From assembly GCA_050249955.1 (NCBI GenBank), contig JBFWPN010000014.1, forward strand, positions 65,608-129,607: a stretch of 64,000 nucleotides of DNA, given 5' to 3'. The DNA is from CAVVIG01 sp050249955 (GTDB lineage: Bacteria > Acidobacteriota > Vicinamibacteria > Vicinamibacterales > CAVVIG01). The notes under the pieces were generated by a model. That model saw only the letters and a list, made by a program, of their open reading frames with translations, was not told where the DNA came from and searched no databases. This document shows positions 27,823-40,400 of this stretch, one piece after another. The stretch's first letter is position 1, and every line of letters begins with the position of its first letter. A program made the position numbers and the translations under genes.

Positions 27823-28515
27823 TCAGTGCATGTAGGCGCTCGTGGCCGCGCCTGCGGTGCCTCGGCGCTCGCGCCAGTCCTGCGCGACGATGGCGTAGAG
27901 CACCTGGTCGAGCTGCTCGTCGCCCACGGTGAACGCCTTCCGCAGGATGCCTTCGGCAACAGCGCCAACCTTCCGCAGCGCCCTGTTCCCGCGACCGTTC
28001 TTGGCCGCGCACCGTGCCTCGAGCCGGTTCACCCGGACGTGCTCGAATGCGAACTGCATGACGAGCGTCGCACCCTGCTCGAAGATGCCGGCGCCCCAGA
28101 ATGGGGACCCCAGCGCGAAGCCCCATTCCGCGGTGTCCATCGCACCGCCGATCTGCCGGGCTTCGTCCTCGCACGGCACCACCTGACGCACCTGGAAGAT
28201 GCCGATTGCCGTGTCGTACCCCTTCAACGTGATGGCGAAGCACGCGCCCTCGCCGGATGCCCGGAGGCGCTGCGACGCGGCGATGAAGCGCTCGAACCCC
28301 TCGACCGTGGTCGGTGGCTGCGAGATGTAGCGCGTGATCTCGGGTGTGGTCAGCAGCGACTGCAACGCCGGTGCGTCAGTGGACCGCACCTCACGCAGGA
28401 CGACGTCACCGGCGGCCAGCACCGGCAGGCTGAAGCGCCAGTCGTCGACGCGGGGCTGTTCGAGACGATCGAGGCCGCGGACGGCATCGGCGATGAGAGT
28501 GGTCGTCTGTTCCAT
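27823..28515 (-). CDS. GNAT family N-acetyltransferase (RimJ/RimL-like)
   Basis: A 230-residue acetyltransferase. The N-terminal strand VVLREVRSTDAPALQSLLTTPEITRYIS, the central EWGFALGSPFWGAGIFEQGATLVMQFAFEHV, and the CoA-binding C terminus NRLEARCAAKNGRGNRALRKVG are typical of the RimJ/RimL branch, which acetylates N termini of proteins or small amines. ATG 28515 starts just 2 bases after the stop of the S8 protease gene, so the two genes are very probably one transcript. Whether it modifies the protease or is unrelated is not known. Confidence 0.88.
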   Translation of the reverse strand: MEQTTTLIADAVRGLDRLEQPRVDDWRFSLPVLAAGDVVLREVRSTDAPALQSLLTTPEITRYISQPPTTVEGFERFIAASQRLRASGEGACFAITLKGYDTAIGIFQVRQVVPCEDEARQIGGAMDTAEWGFALGSPFWGAGIFEQGATLVMQFAFEHVRVNRLEARCAAKNGRGNRALRKVGAVAEGILRKAFTVGDEQLDQVLYAIVAQDWRERRGTAGAATSAYMH

Positions 28516-28517
28516 GA

Positions 28518-30728
28518 CTACTGCCTCCTGCCGTGCTGCGCGACGGCAGCGGCGTCCCACAGGACGTTCTCGACCTCGCTCGTGCCCCAGACGATGTTCG
28601 CGGTATCGGCGGTCCCCCAGACGATGTTCTCCGCCGTACCCCACACGATGTTGTCAGCGGTGCCCCACACGATGTTCGCGAGGTCGGCCGTGCCCCAGAC
28701 GATGTTCGAGTTGTCCGCCGTGCCCCAGACGATGCTGCCGTTGTCGGCGGTCCCCCAGACGATGTTCGAGGCCTCGCTCGCCGTCCCCCAGACGATGTTG
28801 CCGTTCTCGCTGACGGTGCCCCACACGATGTTGTCGGCGGTGCCCCACACGATGTTCGCGTTCTCGCCGGCGGTGCCCCAGACGATGTTGTCGGCGGTGG
28901 TCGTGCCCCAGACGATGTTGAAGCAGTTGTCACCGCCGCAGGCGGTACCCCACACGATGTTCTGGCTGTCGCCGCTGGTCCCCCAGACGATGTTCTCGGC
29001 GCCCGCGGTGCCCCAGACGATGTTGTCGGCGGTGGTGGTGCCCCACACGATGTTCTCGGCAGTGCCCCAGACGATGTTCGCGCCCGTGGTATCGGCCGTG
29101 CCCCAGACGATGTTGGAGCAGTTCTCGTCCCCGCAGAGCGTGCCCCACACAATGTTCTCGGCGGTGTTCGCGGTGCCCCACACGATGTTCTCGGGGCTGG
29201 TGACCGCGGTGCCCCACACGATGTTCGTGGCCCAGGCGTTTGCCAGCGGGTTGATGTAGCCGCCGGTGACGAGTTGGTTCCCCCAGACGATGCGCTTGCT
29301 CCAGGTCTGCTCGGTGGGCAGGCGTGCGCCAGCGCGGTTGCGCGCATAGAAGCGCGCCAGCTTCACGGCACCATCGACATCGAGGAACCCGGCGCCCTGC
29401 TGGAGCGGACTGACATTCGCCTCGGCCCGCGCGGTGTACTGCAGGATGGCCTTCACCAGGTTCGGTGTGAGCCTCGGATTCGCCTCGAGCATCAGGGCAA
29501 CGGCGCCGGCAACCTGTGGGGCGGCCATGCTGGTGCCACTGAGGCTCAGGTACGGCGGGTACCCGGTCTTCACCTGTCCGTCGACCAGGTAGTCGGTGTT
29601 CTTCTGGTAGAGCGTGCTGCCCGGGACCGAGAGCGAGAGGATGCCGCGGCCGGGGGCGACCAGGTCGGGCTTGGCGAGGTAGTCGCCGCGCGTGGGACCG
29701 AGCGAGCTGAACGCCGCGATCGTGTCGTCCTGCGACCGGGCGGTGCCTTCGGTGCTCGAGGCGCCGACGGTGAGCACCCAGGGGGCATTGCCCGGCGCGA
29801 GGATGCCGCCGTACTGCGTCTCACCGTCGGCGTTCTGGCCCAGGTTGCCGGCGGCGGCGACGACGATGATGCCGCGCTCGGTGAGCCGGCGCGCGGCGAG
29901 CGCCAGCGGGTCGGTCCAGTAGGACTGCGTCACCGCGGCGCCGACCGAGAGGTTCACGACGCGGATGTTGTGAGTGGCGGCGTTGTCGGCCACCCACTCG
30001 AGTGCCGCGATGATCCGGCTGATGGTCCCCTTGCCGTCGGCGTCGAGCACCTTGAGGGAGACCAGCGACGCTTCGGGGGCGATGCCGGCCTGACGGCCGC
30101 GCGAGTCGAAGCCGTTGCCCAGGATGATGCCGGCGACGTGCGACCCGTGTCCGTGATCGTCGTAGGGCATGGCCTGCCCATTGACGAAGTCGAGGAACGT
30201 CGTGACGCGCTGGTCGCCGTAGGCGCGGCGACCCTGGGCACCGGTGAGGTCGTCGTGCCACGAGGTGATGCCGGAGTCCAGCACCGCAACGCCGACGCCG
30301 CGCCCCGTGAGGCCGAGCGCGCGTTGCACCAGCGCCGCGCCGGTGGCCCGCGTGGACAGGTAGTCGGCCGCCCAGACCGGACGGTCCTCGTGGGCGCTCT
30401 CAACGGCGGCCAGGGCGTCGAGTGCGCCCAGCGCGCTGTCCGGGACATCAAGCACGTAGCTGTCGATCAACCGCAGGCGCTGGCCGCGCGCGTAGCGCTG
30501 GAGGCTCGCCGGCAATGCGGCTCCGGGTGCCAGTCGGACAACGACCTGGGACGTGCGGCCCGCAGGAGCCGACGCGCGTCGGTTCAGACCCGGATCGAGC
30601 TTCCGGTAGTGTCTGGCGGCTCCCACGGGAGTCGGCAGGAGCATGGAAATGAGCGCGAGCACCGGAACGATCCGGGTGAAGACGATGGCTCGCGCCTGCA
30701 CGACAGAGGACACGCAAGTTGAGTTCAT
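28518..30728 (-). CDS. Subtilisin-like S8 serine protease with C-terminal NIVWGT repeat array
   Basis: A 736-residue exported protease. The signal sequence is IVPVLALISMLLPTPVGA (about 20-37). A pro-region (about 50-120) precedes the catalytic domain with Asp in VAVLDSGIT (about 150), His in DDHGHGSHVAG (about 195) and Ser in SGTSMAAPQVAG (about 398), so the triad is intact. From about residue 500 to 720 the chain is an array of 21 (N/S)IVWGT units with 2-8-residue spacers, flanked by degenerate RIVWGN and NVLWDA. Two spacers (units 3 and 9) contain CX4C. The ATG has no strong Shine-Dalgarno sequence. It is followed by the GNAT gene at a 2-base gap. The protease call is certain; the array's role is unknown. 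Confidence 0.95.
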   Translation of the reverse strand: MNSTCVSSVVQARAIVFTRIVPVLALISMLLPTPVGAARHYRKLDPGLNRRASAPAGRTSQVVVRLAPGAALPASLQRYARGQRLRLIDSYVLDVPDSALGALDALAAVESAHEDRPVWAADYLSTRATGAALVQRALGLTGRGVGVAVLDSGITSWHDDLTGAQGRRAYGDQRVTTFLDFVNGQAMPYDDHGHGSHVAGIILGNGFDSRGRQAGIAPEASLVSLKVLDADGKGTISRIIAALEWVADNAATHNIRVVNLSVGAAVTQSYWTDPLALAARRLTERGIIVVAAAGNLGQNADGETQYGGILAPGNAPWVLTVGASSTEGTARSQDDTIAAFSSLGPTRGDYLAKPDLVAPGRGILSLSVPGSTLYQKNTDYLVDGQVKTGYPPYLSLSGTSMAAPQVAGAVALMLEANPRLTPNLVKAILQYTARAEANVSPLQQGAGFLDVDGAVKLARFYARNRAGARLPTEQTWSKRIVWGNQLVTGGYINPLANAWATNIVWGTAVTSPENIVWGTANTAENIVWGTLCGDENCSNIVWGTADTTGANIVWGTAENIVWGTTTADNIVWGTAGAENIVWGTSGDSQNIVWGTACGGDNCFNIVWGTTTADNIVWGTAGENANIVWGTADNIVWGTVSENGNIVWGTASEASNIVWGTADNGSIVWGTADNSNIVWGTADLANIVWGTADNIVWGTAENIVWGTADTANIVWGTSEVENVLWDAAAVAQHGRRQ
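28569..29225 (-). repeat. Coding tandem array of 21 (N/S)IVWGT units
   Basis: Units of 8-14 residues share the invariant core I-V-W-G-T preceded by Asn (Ser once, unit 16). Spacers vary in length and sequence. At DNA level the core is near-identical but the Val codon switches between GTC and GTG and one Ile is ATT, so the peptide, not the DNA, appears to be conserved. There is no break in the frame. Confidence 0.95.
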
Positions 30729-30941
30729 GGCACCCCAGCCTTGAGCAAGCGTTGGACCAGTTGGGTTGAGTGATTTCTATCCGACTCGATCGAAACGACT
30801 TAGACGAGAGACAGGGCCGCGATCGACGACATGAGGCCAGTGACGTTGTGCCGTTTCGGCACACGCACCGGGCCTTGTCGTCACGGAATCGTCAGCCGAT
30901 GTCGATATTGTGCGTTTCGGCCGGCAAAAGCGGGAGGCGGA

Positions 30942-30957
30942 AGCGGTGGGCGTGCCA
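30942..30957 (-). promoter_or_regulatory. Candidate sigma-54 (-24/-12) promoter for the S8 protease gene
   Basis: On the minus strand the sequence reads TGGCACGCCCACCGCT. It matches the -24 block TGGCACG fully and keeps GC at the -12 position with correct spacing, but the usual TT before that GC is CC. Transcription would begin about 200 bases before the S8 start codon. This is a single weak-to-moderate match. Confidence 0.3.
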
Positions 30958-31057
30958 CTTTTTGGTGCACGAGTGACGGGATTCGGCACACGGTCGCGTC
31001 AGAAGTTTGACGAACGGTGCGATGCAGGCGCGGGCAGCGGGTCGCAGCGGCGGGTAC

Positions 31058-31095
31058 GCGGGTAGGACGGACCGCGAGGGGTCCGACCTACCCGC
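31058..31095 (-). terminator. Hairpin just after metH, terminator-like
   Basis: A 16-base arm (31058-31073) pairs with 31080-31095 with one mismatch and a 6-base loop. It begins 6 bases after the metH stop codon. The arm contains GGGTAGGAC; a related GGGTGGGAC...GTCCTACCC arrangement occurs at 62461-62503, suggesting a dispersed palindromic repeat used at gene ends. Confidence 0.55.
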
Positions 31096-31101
31096 CGTTG
31101 C

Positions 31102-34802
<3,701 letters not shown>

Positions 34803-34806
<4 letters not shown>

Positions 34807-35813
34807 GTGCGATCCCTGGTCGTGCGCCGGCGCGGGTTCACCCGTGCGGCGGCAGGTGGCGGGGGCAGTTCCCCCTGAGGCTTCGAGGCAGCGGCGATGA
34901 GGACAGTGAATGGGTCGCCCGCCTTCCGGGCACCGACCCCGACCTTCACGTCGAGCAGGCCGGCGTCCGTCAGCATGCGGGTGAGTTCGCCATCGGCGAA
35001 GCCAAGGGTTCGGTCGCCGAGCTTTGCCCGGACCCACTCCTCTCGATGTTCGCGGAGGTCCAGGATCAGCACGCGGCCGCCGGGCACGGTGATCCGCGCG
35101 GCCTCTGCGACCGCTCGGGCGGGGTTGGCGGCGTGGTGCAGCGCCTGCGACAGGAGGGCGACGTCCACGCTGGCGTCCCTGATGGGGAGCTTCTCGAGTT
35201 CCCCGCGCTTCCACGTGACGTTCTCCACGCGACGGCGCGCAGCGAGCGCCTTGGCACGCTCGAGGACGACGTCGGATCGGTCCACCGCAATCACCTCCGC
35301 CGCCCAGCGCGCGGCTTCGATGGTGAGGTAGCCCTCGCCGCAACCGAGGTCGGCCACCCTGAGTGGCGGAAGCAGCATCCCAAGGGCACGGGACCAGGCC
35401 GCCCAGCTTCGCCCCGGCACCAGCTGCCTCGCGTCGCGGGTATCGGCGCCGCCGTGGGTCTCGAAGTTCTCCTTCCGCAGGCGCAGCACTTCCTGCAGGC
35501 GCGCCTCGTCGGCCCGGACGGCGCCGTCAGCGGCAGCCGTCTCGAACTGCTCCTCGAGCGCGGTCCAGATCGCGGCGGTCCGGTCCTCCGCCACGCCCTC
35601 AGGTACCCGGTAGTACGTATAGCCGGAGTCCTTCTCTTCGACGACGAGCCCGGCCTCCTTCAGCAAACCCAGGTGCCGCGAGACGCCCGACTGCGCCAGC
35701 CCGAGAATGCCCGTCAGCTCGGTGACGTTCAGCCGTTCCCGCCGCAGCACGCGCAGCAGTCGCAGGCGCGCCTCGTCGCCGAGCAGCCGGTACAGCGCAG
35801 ACGCCTGCTTCAT
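34803..35813 (-). CDS. ArsR-type regulator fused to SAM-dependent methyltransferase domain (SahR-like), metH operon
   Basis: A 336-residue fusion. Residues 5-75 form an ArsR winged helix with recognition helix LAQSGVSRHLGLLKEAGLV. Residues 145-300 form a class I methyltransferase fold with motif I in VADLGCGEGYLTIEAARWA. The same architecture is known from SahR, a proteobacterial repressor of methyl-cycle genes that senses S-adenosylhomocysteine; orthology here is inference. It is the first gene of an operon with metH (4-base overlap). The start codon lies directly behind a predicted promoter whose -10 box is inside an inverted repeat, consistent with autoregulation. It could alternatively be an enzyme, but the coupling to metH favours regulation. 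Confidence 0.85.
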
Positions 35814-35820
35814 ATCGATA

Positions 35821-35850
35821 AATCTACATTAGTAGATAGATGGAGGCAAA
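35821..35850 (-). promoter_or_regulatory. Predicted promoter of the regulator-metH operon, leaderless type
   Basis: On the minus strand TTTGCC (35850-35845), an 18-base spacer and TAGATT (35826-35821). Seven bases separate the -10 box from ATG 35813, and no Shine-Dalgarno sequence is present. The -10 box is covered by the inverted repeat at 35822-35837. Confidence 0.5.
35822..35837. promoter_or_regulatory. Operator-like inverted repeat ATCTAC-ATTA-GTAGAT
   Basis: A perfect 6-bp inverted repeat with a 4-base centre, overlapping the predicted -10 box of the ArsR-methyltransferase/metH operon. Written as ATC-N10-GAT it has the same half-site spacing as the repeat at the second such regulator (40504-40529). 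Confidence 0.6.
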
Positions 35851-35860
35851 CACTTCCGCG

Positions 35861-36748
35861 TCACCACTCCTCGAGCCGCCTGGGCCAGTCCCCCCTCAGC
35901 AGCCGCGACAACGCGCGGTCGGCCAGTAGCCGGCCACCGGTCTGGCACGGCGCACAGTAGTTGCACTCGTTCCCGGCGTAGACGATGCGTTGCACCGGCG
36001 CCCCGCACGCCGGGCAGGGCTGCCCGAATCGGCCGTGCACGGCCATCCCTTCATGGAAGGCCGTCACCTTCTCGGGGAACGCACCGGCGGCCTCGGTGCG
36101 GAGCCGCGCGGTCCAGGCGAGCAGCGTGTCCCTGGTGGCGTGGAGCAACCGCTCGACCTCGTTGCCGTCGAGGGTCCGGGTCAGCTTGAGCGGCGACAGC
36201 CGGGCCGCGTGCAGGATCTCGTCGGAGTATGCGTTGCCGATCCCGCTGAAGAGACGGGGATCGGTGAGGGCGCGCTTCAGCGTATGGTTCTCGCGGACCA
36301 GCGCGTCCCCGAACTCGGAAAGCGAGGACGTGAGCGGTTCCAATCCACCACGGTCCATGGCCTGCAGCGCGGCACGGCCCCGTACCAGGTGCAGCGATGC
36401 ACGGCGGGTGGAGCCGGCTTCCGTGAAGAGCAGGGTGCCGTGGTCGAACGCGAAGCTGGCCAGCAGCATCCGCGGTCCAACGCCGGGCTTGCGACCGGGT
36501 TCACGCCAGCGGAGGCGTCCGGCAATCATCAGGTGCAGCACCAGGAACAGGTCATCGTCCAGGCCGAGGACAATCTGCTTGCCGAGTCTGGTGATGGCGC
36601 GCACCACCCGCCCGACCGCCGCGTCGACGGGGGGCTCGAACGATCGGAGCACGAAGGGCGTGTGCACCCTGACGTGCTGGAGCGCCTGGCCGACAAGCCT
36701 CGTCTCGAGCGCCTCACAGTAGACGACAATGTCTGGGAGTTCCGGCAC
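35861..36748 (-). CDS. Fpg/Nei-family DNA glycosylase, atypical zinc finger
   Basis: A 295-residue base-excision repair protein. GTG 36748 is the required start because the mature N terminus must be Pro: the protein reads M-PELPDIVVY with catalytic Pro2 and Glu3. Lys in RLGKQIVLGL (about 57) matches the family's conserved lysine. The helix-two-turns-helix motif is SGIGNAYSDEILHAARLSPL. The C-terminal finger is CPACG ... NECNYCAPCQTGGR: four pairing cysteines are present, but the Arg that normally contacts the lesion just before the last Cys pair (G-R-x-T pattern) is Asn here. This Asn form is familiar from a side branch of the family. It probably acts on damaged bases; substrate preference is uncertain. 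Confidence 0.85.
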   Translation of the reverse strand: MPELPDIVVYCEALETRLVGQALQHVRVHTPFVLRSFEPPVDAAVGRVVRAITRLGKQIVLGLDDDLFLVLHLMIAGRLRWREPGRKPGVGPRMLLASFAFDHGTLLFTEAGSTRRASLHLVRGRAALQAMDRGGLEPLTSSLSEFGDALVRENHTLKRALTDPRLFSGIGNAYSDEILHAARLSPLKLTRTLDGNEVERLLHATRDTLLAWTARLRTEAAGAFPEKVTAFHEGMAVHGRFGQPCPACGAPVQRIVYAGNECNYCAPCQTGGRLLADRALSRLLRGDWPRRLEEW

Positions 36749-36833
36749 ACGTCCATTGTGGCGCGAACGATGCAGGCGCCAGGGGTGGACGCGTCTCGGA
36801 AGCTGTTCAGGAGCGGCCGGCGTCTAAACCATC

Positions 36834-37391
36834 ATGCGGCTACCCGTCCTGCTCACGATCGCGCTGGCTTTCGGCGCGAGCGCGGCCGCGCAGCCCCCCG
36901 AAGCACCACCGGCCCGAGAGGGGGGAGCGACGCCGGAACTGCCGGTGTCGCTCGACCGGATCCGGGAGCAGCTGGCCCAGCCGCCGCGGCCGCACCTGAG
37001 GAACACCGAGGTGAAAGCCGACTTCTCGGTGACCATCGAGGACAAGCGCAACTTCGACGACGTCCTGTCGAAGATGGACTTCTCGTCAGGTCCGGCGCCC
37101 GGTGGCGGGCTGTATGGGTACGAGATGCAGCGGCTCCAGGTGAGCCCGACCAGCCGGCCCCTGCAGCAGCCGTACGCGGCCTACAGCGCGGGTGAGTTCT
37201 TCACGCTGGCGGCGCAGAACCTGGCCCGCGTGTTCCTGACCAGAAAAGTGAAGGACGGTATCTCGTCCATCCGCCGAACCCGCGCACAGGCGAATGCCGA
37301 AGCCGAGGTGGACCAGGACGTGGCCGATTTCTGTGCGGCGGAACCTGGCAATTCCACCGCAGCGATCTGTTCGGACCCACCGGAACGCTGA
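36834..37391 (+). CDS. Small secreted protein of unknown function
   Basis: A 185-residue exported protein. The signal peptide is MRLPVLLTIALAFGASAAAQ, then a short Pro-rich linker and a region of about 150 residues (SLDRIREQLAQPPRPHLRN, FSVTIEDKRNFDDVLSKMDF). Two Cys occur near the C terminus (VADFCAAEPGNSTAAICSD). No family is recognised. Its stop is 16 bases before the start of the large metalloprotease-barrel gene, so the two are probably one operon; it may be a small envelope partner of that protein, which is inference from position only. Confidence 0.8.
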   Translation: MRLPVLLTIALAFGASAAAQPPEAPPAREGGATPELPVSLDRIREQLAQPPRPHLRNTEVKADFSVTIEDKRNFDDVLSKMDFSSGPAPGGGLYGYEMQRLQVSPTSRPLQQPYAAYSAGEFFTLAAQNLARVFLTRKVKDGISSIRRTRAQANAEAEVDQDVADFCAAEPGNSTAAICSDPPER

Positions 37392-37407
37392 CGTCCGTCG
37401 TCTTGCA

Positions 37408-40400
37408 ATGCCAGTGCGCGCCATGCCTGAGCGCGCGCACAGCTACCTCCTCCGATCCGCTCTTGTCCTGCTGGTGCTGGTCGCCGTCGCGCCACCAGCC
37501 TGGTCCCAGTACTTCGGTCGGAACAAGGTCCACTACAAGACCTTCGACTTCCAGATCCTCGCCACGGAACATTTCGACATCTACTACTACCCGGAGGAAC
37601 GGGAAGGAATCGACATTGCGGCCCGGATGGCCGAGCGGTGGCATGCGCGCCTGGGGCACGTACTCGGCCACACCCTTCGCGGACGCCAGCCGCTCGTCCT
37701 GTATGCGTCCCACGTCGACTTCGAACAGACGAACGTCATCCAGGGCGGCATCGGCGAGGGAACCGGCGGCGTGACCGAGCCGCTCCGCCGCCGCATCGTC
37801 CTCCCGATGGCAGGTCCACTCGCCGACACTGATCACGTCATCGGACACGAGCTGGTGCACGCCTTCCAGTTCGACATCACCACCACGCCGGGGATGCAGC
37901 CGGGATCGGGCCTGGCGCAGCTGCCGCTGTGGTTCATCGAGGGCATGGCTGAGTACCTGTCGATCGGCTCGGTCGATCCCAACACCGCGATGTGGCTCAG
38001 GGATGCTGCGCGGAAGGAGGAACTGCCGTCGGTGGAGGACCTGAACGACCCGGAGTACTTCCCCTACCGCTGGGGACAGGCGTTCTGGGCGTATGTCGGC
38101 GGACGCTGGGGCGACGACACCATCCGTTCGATGCTCGACATCGGGTCGCAGGCCGGCGATCCGCTGGTGGCCATCCAGCAGGTCCTCGGGCTGGATGACG
38201 CCCAGTTCTCGAGCGACTGGCACGACGCGATCCGCGCCGCCTACGGATCGGTCTTCGAGGCCAACACGGAACCCGCTGACGTGGGCACCCCGTTGCAGAC
38301 GCCGCGGCGCGGTGGAGGCGGCGAGTTGAACATTGCGCCGTCCATCAGCCCGGACGGGAAGTACCTGGCGTTCCTGTCGGAACGGTCACTCTTCTCGATA
38401 GACCTGTACGTCGCCGACGCGGCCACCGGCGAGGTGCGCCACAAGCTGACGAGCACCGCCACCGATCCGCACTATTCCAGCATCCAGTTCATCCAGTCGG
38501 CCGGCGGATGGGACCATGAGGGGCGCCGGCTCGCGGTGGCGACGGTCACGTCGGGCCGGCCAGCCGTCGCCGTCTTCGACGTCGAGTCGGGCGATCGGGT
38601 GCGGGACCTGGTCGTGGCCGACGTCGATGAAGTCTTCAATCCCACCTGGTCGCCGGACGGCACCGCGATCTGCTTCACCGGCATGACCGGCGGGCTCACG
38701 GACCTCTTCATCGTCGAGGTGGGCACCGGCGACGTGCGGCGGCTGACGAGGGATGCCTTTGCCGAGCTCCAGCCCGCGTGGTCGCCCGACGGCAGCCGAA
38801 TCGCGTTCGCGACGGATCGTTTCTCGTCGCGCCTGGACACGCTCGACATCGGCAACTACCGTCTGGCGCTGCTCGATCCGCGCAGCGGCGACATCAGCCC
38901 GGCGCCGGTCTTCACGTCAGGCAAGAACATCAACCCGCAGTGGGGGCCGAACGGTGAATCGCTCTTCTTCATCGCGGACCGCGACGGCATTCCCAATGTC
39001 TACCGCATGAGCCTGCCACGCGGCGAGGTGACCGCAGTGACGTCCGTGGCAACCGGCGTCAGCGGCATCACTGCGAGCAGCCCGGCCATGTCTGTCGCCA
39101 GCAGGACCGGCACGGTCGCGGTCAGCGTCTACGACGACGGGAAGTACGAGATTTACCGGGTGACGCCGCTCGCGGGTGCTACGCCCGCCTTGTCGCCTGC
39201 AGGTTCAGCCGCTGCCCTGCCTCCGGCGACCGGACGCCGGAGCGACATCGATCAGGTGATTGCCAACCCGGTTGCGGGCCTCCCCGACGCAGATCGGGCG
39301 TACGAAACGCGCGAGTACAAGAGTCGGCTGCGGCTGGAAGCGCTGGGGCAACCCACCGTGGCCCTGGGCGCGAGCCGCTACGGCGCGGCACTGGGCGGCG
39401 GCCTCTCCGCGTACTTCAGCGACATGCTCGGCAATCGGACGCTGAGCACGGGGCTCGAACTGAACTCCGGCCTGACGAACAACTGGAGCCTCAAGAACAC
39501 TGCCGCGCAGGTGGCCTACATCGACCAGTCCCGGCGCTGGAACTGGGGCGTGGTGGGTGGTCAGGTGCCGTACCTGAGCGGTGGCGCGCAGGAGTTCATT
39601 GCCAGCGTGGATGGGGAGGCATCGCTCGTCGATCAGCTGGTGATCAACCGGCAGACGGAGCGCAGTGCCGCTGGGCTGGTGCAGTATCCGTTCAGCCGAT
39701 CCAGGCGCCTGGAGTTCCAGGCCGGCGCGAGCCAGATCTCCTTCGACCAGGTGGTCCAGACGCGCGCGTACTCGCTCGGCACGGGCCAGTTGCTCTTCGA
39801 CGATACGGAGGAGCAGTCCCTCGGCCGCTCCCTCACGCTCGGCACGGCGTCGACGGCCCTCGTCTTCGACAGTTCGGTGTTCGGCGCGACCAGCCCCGTT
39901 CAGGGCACACGGTACCGGCTCGAGGCGGCACCCACCTTCGGTTCGATCAGCTACACGAACCTGCTCGCGGATTACCGGCGCTACCTCATGCCGGCGCCGT
40001 TCTACACCCTGGCTGCCCGCGTGATGCACTACGGACGCTATGGCAGCGGCGCGGAAGATTCGCGGTTCTTCCCACTGTTCATCGGGTACCCCAACCTCGT
40101 GCGCGGCTACGACATGTATTCCATCAACCCGGACGAGTGCGGCAACGATCAGACGACCGCCTGCCCCGCCTTCGACAGGCTGCTCGGCAGCCGCATGCTG
40201 GTGGCAAACCTGGAGTTCAGGTTCCCGCTGCTCCGTCCCTTCACGGGAACGTCCGGACGGATGTATGGCCCAGTGCCGGCCGAACTGGCCTTCTTCGCGG
40301 ACGGGGGCGTGGCCTGGAACCGTGGGCAGACGCCGTCGGTGTTCGGGGGCAGCCGCGACGGGGTGGCCAGTGCAGGCGTGGCCCTCCGCGTGAACCTGAT

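Larger units (their letters stand above)
30729..31101. other. 373-base gap between metH and the S8 protease gene
   Basis: No convincing gene is seen. The gap holds the metH-proximal hairpin (31058-31095), a perfect 7-bp hairpin TGTGCCG-TTT-CGGCACA (30847-30863), two near-copies of TTGTGC(C)GTTTCGGC (30846-30860 and 30908-30921), and a sigma-54-like sequence on the minus strand (30942-30957). It must contain the S8 promoter; a long regulated 5' leader is possible. Confidence 0.6.

Noticed and set aside
28569..29225. CRISPR-like or satellite array
   Set aside because: Repeat units are 24-42 bases in irregular multiples of three, stay in frame, and vary at synonymous sites; spacers are short and related, so it is a coding repeat.
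28533..30722. Plus-strand frame with periodic PDDV/PHDV motifs opposite the S8 gene
   Set aside because: The periodicity is just the complement of the NIVWGT codons; there is no start signal and no domain.
30770..30989. Two small overlapping frames in the metH-S8 gap
   Set aside because: Opposite strands, no ribosome binding site, no recognisable motif; the gap looks regulatory.
35814..35860. SAM or cobalamin riboswitch before the regulator-metH operon
   Set aside because: Only 47 bases lie between the genes, too short for either riboswitch, and the space is filled by a promoter and an inverted repeat.
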